A stretch of DNA of 64,000 nt from Microbacterium sp. BK668 (lineage in GTDB: Bacteria > Actinomycetota > Actinomycetes > Actinomycetales > Microbacteriaceae). Position numbers and translations under genes: made by a program. The stretch lies in contig NZ_SNWG01000004.1 in the NCBI RefSeq assembly GCF_004362195.1, positions 1 through 64,000 of the forward strand. Reading direction: 5' to 3'. This document shows, piece after piece, positions 46,211 through 52,667 of the stretch. The notes beneath the pieces are model-generated. The model was not told where the DNA came from and made no database searches. It worked only from the letters and a program-made list of their open reading frames with translations. Within the stretch, counting starts at the first letter, position 1; each line of letters begins with the position of its first letter.

Positions 46211-47383
46211 ATGGCTCTCTTCTCACGCGGCAAGCGCGATCGTGACCAGCCCGTCGACGCCGAGGTCGAGCGGCCCGCCGAGCCCGAGGCGGGCGAGTCG
46301 CCGGACTCCGCGTCGTCGGATGTCGTGACGCCGGAGGCGACGGATGCGGCGGCCGAGGCATCCGTCGGCATCTCGATCTCGTCGTTCCGCGGCGTCGGAG
46401 TAGCGCCCACGACGCCGACCCAGCCCGCCGCGGCGCTCCGAGCTGAGCCCGGCACGCGAGCGGAGCCCGGCACGCCGGCACACGCTGGAACGCAGCCAGA
46501 CGCTGGAACGCAGCCAGACGCCGGGACGCAGCCAGACGCTGGAACGCAGCCCGCCCCCATCGGACAGCTGCGGCTGGGGCGGGAGGTCGCTCCGCCCCCG
46601 CGCGAGACCGTCCCGGGACTTCGCGACAACGTGCTGCTCGCCGACGCGCTCGCGGCGCTGCCGACCGATCCGACCGGCCAGCAGATCCTCCACGTGGCTC
46701 GGCAGCTGCTGCAGGGCACCCTGTATCTGCGGGTCAAGGGCGATGCGCGCGCGCTGCTGTCGGAGGGCAAGGAGCTGCCCCTTGCCATCGTGACGCTCGG
46801 CGAGGAGAACTTCGTCGTCGCCTACAGCGGCGGCGAGGCTCTCGGTGCGAGCCTGCGCAACGACGGTGCGAACGACACCTCGGCGATGGGGCAGCCCGCG
46901 CTGACGGTGATCCGGTACGTGCTTGCTGGACCCTACGCGGGTCTGGTGATCGACCCCGCCTCGGCGCCGGCCCGAATCGTGCTGCGCCGGGACATCCTCG
47001 AGCGCATGGTCGACGGCATCGATCCGCGTCTCGAGATCAAGGCGCTCCTCTCCGGAGAGAGATCGGCGGCGACACCCGCCGCGGTCGCGGAGGCCCTCGG
47101 CCGCGCGCCGTTCTGGGTCGCCGTGAGCAGGGTCGGCGACGCGGGCAGGCTCGGCGTCGCCGAAGCCCGAACGGCGGAGGGGGAGCGGTTCGTCGAGCTC
47201 TTCTCGCACCCGCTCGAGGCGGTCGCGCTCGGTCGCGGCGACCAGCCGGCGCCGATGAACGCGGAGCAGCTCGCGAAGGCGCTGCGCGCCGATCCGGGGA
47301 TCACCGGAGTGATCATCGATCCCGCCGGTCCGTGGATCCGCATCCACCGCGACGACCTCGAGGCGCTCGCGGCCCCGGCGTAG
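46211..47383 (+). CDS. SseB family protein with Pro/Thr/Ala repeat linker
   Basis: A 390-residue protein with an SseB N-terminal-type domain near residues 130-240 (GQQILHVARQLLQGTLYLRVKGDAR, LPLAIVTLGEENFVVAYSGGEAL) and a second related region near the C-terminus. The first 120 residues are acidic and low complexity, and include a QPDAGT repeat. SseB-type proteins have no settled function outside a rhodanese-enhancing role in E. coli. TAGGCT lies 6 nt before the ATG. A DHFR-family gene follows 8 bp after the stop. Confidence 0.85.
   Translation: MALFSRGKRDRDQPVDAEVERPAEPEAGESPDSASSDVVTPEATDAAAEASVGISISSFRGVGVAPTTPTQPAAALRAEPGTRAEPGTPAHAGTQPDAGTQPDAGTQPDAGTQPAPIGQLRLGREVAPPPRETVPGLRDNVLLADALAALPTDPTGQQILHVARQLLQGTLYLRVKGDARALLSEGKELPLAIVTLGEENFVVAYSGGEALGASLRNDGANDTSAMGQPALTVIRYVLAGPYAGLVIDPASAPARIVLRRDILERMVDGIDPRLEIKALLSGERSAATPAAVAEALGRAPFWVAVSRVGDAGRLGVAEARTAEGERFVELFSHPLEAVALGRGDQPAPMNAEQLAKALRADPGITGVIIDPAGPWIRIHRDDLEALAAPA
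46484..46550 (+). repeat. 18-bp in-frame tandem repeat in the SseB-family gene
   Basis: About 3.7 copies of GCTGGAACGCAGCCAGAC encode repeated six-residue Q-P-D-A-G-T units. One copy is degenerate at 46519-46524. The 18-bp period keeps the frame, so copy number could vary without frameshift. Confidence 0.85.
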
Positions 47384-47391
47384 GAGCAGGA

Positions 47392-47991
47392 ATGGGCACC
47401 GTCATCGCCTCCGCCACCGTCTCGCTCGACGGGTTCGTCGCCTATCCCGACAACACCCCCGGCGAGCTGTTCGACTGGTACGAGAGCGGTGACGTCGAAG
47501 TCGAGCATCTCGGCGACTTCCCGAGCTTCCGGCTGACTCCGCAGAGCGCCGCGTACTGGCGCGAGTTCACCGGCTCGCTCGGCGCGCTCGTCGTCGGCCG
47601 CACGCTGTTCGACATCACCGACGGCTGGAGGGGGCAGCATCCACTCGGCGTCCCCGTCGTCGTCGTGACGCACGAGCCGCCCATCGACTGGTCGTATCCC
47701 GGGTCGGAGAACTTCCACTTCGTCACGACCGGCATCGAGGACGCCATCGCACGGGCGCAGCAGATCGCCGGGCACAAGGCGGTGGCCGTCGCGGCGGGCA
47801 CGATCGCGAGCCAGGCGCTTGCGGCGGGACTGCTCGACGAGGTCGCGATGGACCTCGTCCCGGTCCTGCTGGGCGCCGGCGTGCCGTACTTCATCGACCT
47901 GCCGACGGTCACGGTGATGCTCGGCGATCCGACCGTCGTCGTGCAGGGGAACCGCGTGACCCACCTGAAGTTCCCCGTCCTGCGCGGCTGA
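47392..47991 (+). CDS. Dihydrofolate reductase family (RibD C-terminal-like) protein
   Basis: A 199-residue protein of the DHFR/RibD reductase fold: SATVSLDGFVAYPDN, ALVVGRTLFDITDGWRGQHP, VVVVTHEP, and AGGTIA-like AAGTIASQALAAGLLDEVAMDLVPVLLGAGVPYF. This branch is widespread in actinobacteria and the substrate is unknown; it is not the essential DHFR or RibD. AGGAG sits about 7 nt upstream of ATG 47392, 8 bp after the SseB-family stop, so the two probably form an operon. Confidence 0.9.
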   Translation: MGTVIASATVSLDGFVAYPDNTPGELFDWYESGDVEVEHLGDFPSFRLTPQSAAYWREFTGSLGALVVGRTLFDITDGWRGQHPLGVPVVVVTHEPPIDWSYPGSENFHFVTTGIEDAIARAQQIAGHKAVAVAAGTIASQALAAGLLDEVAMDLVPVLLGAGVPYFIDLPTVTVMLGDPTVVVQGNRVTHLKFPVLRG

Positions 47992-48036
47992 CCCTTCCGG
48001 CGTCCCGCCCTCGGGCCGGAAGGGCAGGCGTTCGTC

Positions 48037-48147
48037 GGCGTGCCGGGGCCGCCGCCGACGTGCCGGCGTGCCGGGGCCGCCGCCGACGTGCCGGCGTGCC
48101 GGGCCGCCGCCGACGTGCCGGCGTGCCGGGGCCGCCGCCGACGTGCC
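48037..48147 (+). repeat. 28-bp tandem repeat, four copies
   Basis: Units at 48037-48064, 48065-48092, 48093-48119 (one G deleted) and 48120-48147 begin GGCGTGCCGGGGCC and end GACGTGCC. There are no spacers and no reading frame is maintained, so it is neither CRISPR nor a coding repeat. Confidence 0.9.
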
Positions 48148-48212
48148 TGCTCGGCGGCGAGCGCGGCGCAAGGCCATGACGAGCGTCGGGATGTGCCCCT
48201 AGGGTCGGATCC

Positions 48213-49259
48213 ATGGCCTCCCCGCGCATCACCCTGACCGTCCCGGGACCCGACGGCGACCGCGAAGTCGGCATCTCGAACCCCGACCGCGTGCTGTGGC
48301 CCGAGGTCGGCATCACCAAGCGGGAGCTGGCGGAGTACCTCGTGACGGTCGCCGAGCCCTTCCTCGCCGCGAACGGCAACCGCCCCGTCTCTCTCGAGCG
48401 CTTCCCCGACGGCGTCGACGGGGAGCGGTTCTACTCCAAGAACCCGCCGAAGGGCGCGCCGTCGTTCGTCGACGCCCAGACCGTCACCTACAACAGCGGC
48501 CGGAGGCATCCGCAGATCGTGTTCACCGAGATCGCGGCGGCGGTGTGGGCGGCGCAGATGAACACGGTCGTGTTCCACCCGTGGGCATCGCTCACATCGA
48601 ACACCGACAACCCGGTCGAGCTGCGGATCGACCTCGACCCGCAGCCGGGCACGGACTTCCAGGATGCCGCAGCCGTCGCCCCGGCGCTCCGCGACGTGCT
48701 CGCCGAGGCGGGTCTGACGGCGTTCCTCAAGACGAGCGGCAATCGCGGCATCCACGTCTTCTGCCCCATCGAGCCGGAGTGGGAGTTCCTCGACGTGCGG
48801 CACGCCGTCATCGCCGCGGGGCGCGAGCTCGAGCGGCGCCTTCCCGACCAGGTCACGACGAACTGGTGGAAGGAGGAGCGCGGCGAGCGCATCTTCGTCG
48901 ACTTCAATCAGGCCAACCGCGACCGCACGATGGCCGGAGCCTACAGTCCCCGGGCGCTGCCGGCGGCGACGGTCTCCACGCCGCTCACGTGGGATGAGCT
49001 CGAGGCCGGGGTCGACCCCGGCGCCTTCACGATCCGCACCGTGCCCGAGCGCCTCGCCGCTCAGGGCGACCCATGGGCGACGCTCCTCGACAGGCCGGGC
49101 CGCATCGACACGCTTCTCGAGTGGTGGCAGCGCGACCTCGACGGAGGGCTCGGCGAGCTGCCCTTCCCGCCGGACTTCCCGAAGATGCCCGGCGAGCCGC
49201 CGCGTGTGCAGCCCAGCCGCAAGAACGAGGCGAACTGGCCCAAGGATGGCGAGGCCTGA
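48213..49259 (+). CDS. LigD-type polymerase domain protein (second copy)
   Basis: A 348-residue stand-alone LigD polymerase domain, paralogous to the gene at 26715. Motifs: ISNPDRVLWPEVGITKRELAEYL, ELRIDLDPQPG (catalytic Asp pair), TSGNRGIHVFCPI and FVDFNQANRDRT. It ends with a Pro/Lys-rich tail (RKNEANWPKDGEA). TAGGGT lies 7 nt before ATG 48213. It converges on an ATP-dependent ligase gene 30 bp away, so polymerase and ligase functions of end joining are split over neighbouring genes. Confidence 0.92.
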   Translation: MASPRITLTVPGPDGDREVGISNPDRVLWPEVGITKRELAEYLVTVAEPFLAANGNRPVSLERFPDGVDGERFYSKNPPKGAPSFVDAQTVTYNSGRRHPQIVFTEIAAAVWAAQMNTVVFHPWASLTSNTDNPVELRIDLDPQPGTDFQDAAAVAPALRDVLAEAGLTAFLKTSGNRGIHVFCPIEPEWEFLDVRHAVIAAGRELERRLPDQVTTNWWKEERGERIFVDFNQANRDRTMAGAYSPRALPAATVSTPLTWDELEAGVDPGAFTIRTVPERLAAQGDPWATLLDRPGRIDTLLEWWQRDLDGGLGELPFPPDFPKMPGEPPRVQPSRKNEANWPKDGEA

Positions 49260-49289
49260 CCCTCGCCGTGACCCGGCGGCGCCGCATCC

Positions 49290-50336
49290 TCAGTCGAGGA
49301 CGTCGCCCAGATCGTAGGCCGAGACCGTCTCGAGCTGGTCGTAGGTGCACGAGCGCGGATCGCGGTCGGGGCGCCAGCGCTCGAACTGCACGGTGTGCCG
49401 GAAGCGCCAGCCCTCGAGCTGGTCGTACCGCACCTCGAGCACCTTCTCCGGCCGGAGCTTCACGAACGACATGTCCTTGTCGGCCCCCGTGAACCGCGAC
49501 TTCTCGCCGGCCCCGGTTACGGCTTCGCCCGACTCATCGCGCTCGACGAGCGGGGCGAGCTCGTCGACGAGTTCGAGTCGGCGCGAGTTGCTCCACGCCG
49601 AGACCGCGCCCACGGGCAGCAACGTGCCGTCGTCACCATAGAGGCCGACCAGCAGCGACCCGACACCCTGCCCGGACTTGTGAACGCGATACGCCCACGC
49701 GACGACGTCGGCCGTGCGGGCGTGCTTGATCTTGAACATCGTGCGCTTGTTCGGCGCGTAGGGCTGCGCGAGCGGCTTCGCGACGACGCCGTCCAGGCCC
49801 GCGCCCTCGAACTCCGAGAGCCACCGCCGGGCGAGCTCGGCGTCTTCGGTGGTGCGCGTGACGTGCACGGGGTGCGGCACGCCGCCGAGCAGGTCGGCGA
49901 GCTCGGCGCGCCGCACCGCGAACGGCTCGTCCAGCAGATCGCGTTCGCCGCGCGCCAGCAGGTCGAAGGCGATGAACATGGCCGGCGTCTGCTCCGACAG
50001 CATCTTCACGCGGGATGCCGCGGGGTGGATGCGCTGGGTGAGCGAGTCCCAGTCGAGCCGCTGCTTGCCGCCGACGTCCTTCGGGACGACCACCTCTCCG
50101 TCGATCAGGCAGGGCTCAGGGAGAAGGCGCGAGAACGCCTCGACGAGCTCGGGGAAGTACCGGGTGAGCGGCTTCGCGCCGCGCGATCCGATCTCGACCG
50201 ACTCGCCGTCCCACGAGATGAGGGCGCGGAAGCCGTCCCACTTCGGCTCGAAGCTGAGACCGCCCGCGACAGCATCCGGACCCGGAACCTCGGGGACGGA
50301 CTTCGCGAGCATCGGCGCGGGGATCTCGTGCGGCAT
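49290..50336 (-). CDS. ATP-dependent DNA ligase (LigD ligase domain type)
   Basis: A 348-residue ligase with the adenylation motif EPKWDGFR (Lys32 forms ligase-AMP), SRGAKPLTRYFPEL, DGEVVV, and the OB-fold KHARTADVVAWAYRVHKSG, GSLLVGLYGDDGTLLPVGAV and VKLRPEKVLEVRYDQLEGWRFRH. This is the domain found in LigD. ATG 50336 has AGGA about 8 nt upstream and the conserved N-terminus; the frame extends further into a repeat and is not conserved there. It probably seals ends in non-homologous joining with Ku encoded elsewhere. Confidence 0.93.
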   Translation of the reverse strand: MPHEIPAPMLAKSVPEVPGPDAVAGGLSFEPKWDGFRALISWDGESVEIGSRGAKPLTRYFPELVEAFSRLLPEPCLIDGEVVVPKDVGGKQRLDWDSLTQRIHPAASRVKMLSEQTPAMFIAFDLLARGERDLLDEPFAVRRAELADLLGGVPHPVHVTRTTEDAELARRWLSEFEGAGLDGVVAKPLAQPYAPNKRTMFKIKHARTADVVAWAYRVHKSGQGVGSLLVGLYGDDGTLLPVGAVSAWSNSRRLELVDELAPLVERDESGEAVTGAGEKSRFTGADKDMSFVKLRPEKVLEVRYDQLEGWRFRHTVQFERWRPDRDPRSCTYDQLETVSAYDLGDVLD

Positions 50337-50392
50337 GCACCCATCCTGCCCGCCGGGACGGACACCGGCGAGAGCGGTCTCGGGGTCGGCGC

Positions 50393-50508
50393 CGCCGCGA
50401 CCGCGGACGGCTGCCGGATCCCGCCGCGACCGCGGACGGATGCCGGATCCCGTCGCGACCGCGGACGACGATTGGATCGCGCCGCGACCGCGGACGGATG
50501 CCGGATCC
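50393..50508 (+). repeat. 29-bp tandem repeat, four copies
   Basis: Units at 50393-50421, 50422-50450, 50451-50479 (more diverged) and 50480-50508 share CGCCGCGACCGCGGACGG. They are followed by a partial fifth. They lie in the upstream region of the ligase gene. Confidence 0.88.
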
Positions 50509-50586
50509 CGTCGGGAGCGCACGGACGACGGATGCCGAGGCATCCTGCCCGTGATCCGTGCGGTCTCGACCGGGAAGGCCCGGGGG

Positions 50587-51741
50587 CTAGGAGCTGACCG
50601 CGCGCTTCGGCCGCGCCCAGCGCGCCGGCCGGTCGGGACCGTCCCACACCTGTACGACGCCCCACAGGACGGCGGCGATCGGCACGGCGAGCACCGCACC
50701 GAGGATGCCGTTGACCGCCGTGCCGACGGCGAGGGCGATCAGCACGACGAACGCGTGCAGGCGCATCGTGCGACCCATCAGCACCGGCTGGAGGAAGTTG
50801 CCCTCGAGCTGGTTGACGAGGATCACGACGCCCACGACGAAGAGCGCGTTGACCCAGCCGTTGGCGACGAGCGCGACGAGGGCGGCGATGATCCCGGCGA
50901 GCACGGCGCCCACGATGGGGATGAAGGCGAGCAGGAAGACGAGCACGGCCAGCGGGATGGCGAGAGGTACCTGGAGGATCAGGAGGCCGATGCCGATGCC
51001 GACCGCGTCGACGAACGCCACGAAGGCCGTGCCGCGCACGTAGGATCCGAGCACGCCGACGGTCTTGTCGCCGATGCGGCGGGCGCGCTGGTACTTGGAG
51101 CCGCGGAAGGGGCGCAGGACGAACTCCCACATCTGCGGTCCGTCCTTCAGGAAGAAGAACAGGATCGTCACCATGAGGACGAGTCCGGTGAGGAAGTTGG
51201 CGATCGCGTTGACCCCCGCCAGCGCCCCCGAGCCGAACTGCGCGCTGGTGAGGAAGTCGGTGAGCTGTCCACCCCAGTCCTGCAGCTGCTCGGAGGAGGG
51301 CGCGAACGGCAGTGTGTTGACCCACGAGATCACGCTCTGGAAGCCCTCTTGCGCCTGGACCGCCAGCTCGTCCCATTGACCGCGGACCGCCCACACGATG
51401 AGCCATCCGACCGCGCCCAGGATCAGGAGGATCGCGAGCAGCGTGATGATCGTCGCGAGCACCGACGGGACGCCGCGCCGCTTCATCCACGCCATGACGG
51501 GTGCGAACGCCGACGCGAAGATGAGGGCGAGCATGAGCGGGATCGTGACGAGCGTCACCTGCTGCAGCACCCACACCGCGCCGACCGTGATCGCCACCAC
51601 GAGGATGATCTGCAGCGCGCGGGTCGCCAGGCGGCCGAAGCTGTCGGCCCACAGGCTCCACGGCGGCTGCGACGCACGCAGACCGACCTCAGAGGTCTCG
51701 AGTTCGACGTACTGCGGCCCGCGGGGTCGGAACATGCCCAT
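50587..51741 (-). CDS. AI-2E family transporter (YhhQ/TqsA-type permease)
   Basis: A 384-residue membrane protein with about eight hydrophobic segments. The family signature includes LMLALIFASAFAPVMAWMKRRGVPSVLATII and LVNQLEGNFLQPVLMGRTMRLHAFVVLIAL near the C-terminus. AI-2E proteins are named for an AI-2 exporter but many carry other solutes or ions. ATG 51741 lies 6 nt after TACCTT (51748-51753); a longer upstream frame is not conserved. It is divergent from the DUF6325 gene. Confidence 0.9.
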   Translation of the reverse strand: MGMFRPRGPQYVELETSEVGLRASQPPWSLWADSFGRLATRALQIILVVAITVGAVWVLQQVTLVTIPLMLALIFASAFAPVMAWMKRRGVPSVLATIITLLAILLILGAVGWLIVWAVRGQWDELAVQAQEGFQSVISWVNTLPFAPSSEQLQDWGGQLTDFLTSAQFGSGALAGVNAIANFLTGLVLMVTILFFFLKDGPQMWEFVLRPFRGSKYQRARRIGDKTVGVLGSYVRGTAFVAFVDAVGIGIGLLILQVPLAIPLAVLVFLLAFIPIVGAVLAGIIAALVALVANGWVNALFVVGVVILVNQLEGNFLQPVLMGRTMRLHAFVVLIALAVGTAVNGILGAVLAVPIAAVLWGVVQVWDGPDRPARWARPKRAVSS

Positions 51742-51899
51742 GTCACGAAGGTACGACCACGACGGGGTGGGGTCGTGGGGCTTGCGCATGCGACGCGCCG
51801 TCTCTATCGGCTCACCCGCAGGGGACGATGCACCCGTTCCGGCGGCGCCGGAGGCCCAACACTGGACGTGCGGAACACACGGCCGCGTAAGGAGGAAGC

Positions 51900-52400
51900 A
51901 TGTCCGAATCAGACGTCGTCGCGACCAAGGCCCAGGCCGAGGAGCCGACGACCACACACACCGGCGAACTCGCGGACGAGGAGCTGGGCCCCATCGACTA
52001 CATCGTCGTGGAGTTCCCCGCCGATGAGGCGAACTTCACGGGCGAGGCCGCGGCCGAGCTCGTGCGCCTCGTCGAGTCGAACACCATCCGCGTGCTCGAC
52101 CTCATCTTCGTGTACAAGAACGACGACGGCTCTGTCGACATCGACGAGCTCGAGGATGTCGACGACCTCGGTCCGCTCGGAGGCATCGTGTCGTCACTGG
52201 CCGAGGTGCTCGCGGAGTCCGACCTGCTGCAGCTGGCCGAGACCCTGAGCCCCGGCAGCCGCGCCGCCGTGCTCGTGTGGGAGAACACGTGGGCGGCGCC
52301 CTTCGCGGTCGCCCTGCGGCGCACCGGAGCGCGCCTCGTGGCGAGCGACCGCATCCCGACCCAGGCCCTCATCGCATCACTGCAGGACGAAGGAGAATGA
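51900..52400 (+). CDS. DUF6325 family protein
   Basis: A 166-residue acidic protein. DEELGPIDYIVVEFPADEANFTGEAAAELVRLVESNTIRVLDLIFVYKNDDGSV is the DUF6325 core. The second half has LADSDLLQLAE-like ESDLLQLAETL and WENTWAAPFAVALRRTGARLV. No function is known. AAGGAGG sits about 5 nt before the ATG. It overlaps a tiny Arg-rich gene by 4 bp, an arrangement often seen with this family. Confidence 0.9.
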   Translation: MSESDVVATKAQAEEPTTTHTGELADEELGPIDYIVVEFPADEANFTGEAAAELVRLVESNTIRVLDLIFVYKNDDGSVDIDELEDVDDLGPLGGIVSSLAEVLAESDLLQLAETLSPGSRAAVLVWENTWAAPFAVALRRTGARLVASDRIPTQALIASLQDEGE

Positions 52401-52555
52401 CCATGCCCATCGGAGTCGGACGCGTCGGACGCGTCGGAGTCATCGGCCGCCCGGTCGCCCGCACGGCGGCTGTCGTCGGCACCGCCAAGGTGGTGTCCAA
52501 CGGCATCGACCGCCGCCAGGACCGCCGTCAGGATCGTCGCGACCGCCGCTTCTGA
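52397..52555 (+). CDS. Small Arg/Asp-rich protein coupled to DUF6325
   Basis: A 52-residue protein starting in the ATGA overlap with the DUF6325 gene, with AGGAG 5 nt before. The N-terminal half is Gly/Val-rich (MPIGVGRVGRVGVIGRPVA) and the end is a charged RRQDRRQDRRDRR repeat. It may be a membrane-surface or partner-binding peptide. Function unknown. Confidence 0.7.
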   Translation: MTMPIGVGRVGRVGVIGRPVARTAAVVGTAKVVSNGIDRRQDRRQDRRDRRF

Positions 52556-52561
52556 GCACCT

Positions 52562-52616
52562 CACGACGAGCCGCACGCCGTCGGATCCGCACAGCGGGCC
52601 GGCGGCGTGCGTCGTG
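52562..52616. terminator. Bidirectional hairpin terminator
   Basis: CACGAC/GTCGTG and CGCACGCCG/CGGCGTGCG form two stacked stems between convergent genes. No long T tract follows. Confidence 0.55.
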
Positions 52617-52667
52617 TTGGGTCGACGCCGAGCGGAGCGTCCCCTGTGGCCTCCGGCGGCGCGGCGG

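Noticed and set aside
48037..48147. Possible CRISPR array
   Set aside because: The four 28-bp units are contiguous with no unique spacers, and no cas genes occur in the window; the arrays at 50393, 56116 and 63371 fail on the same grounds.
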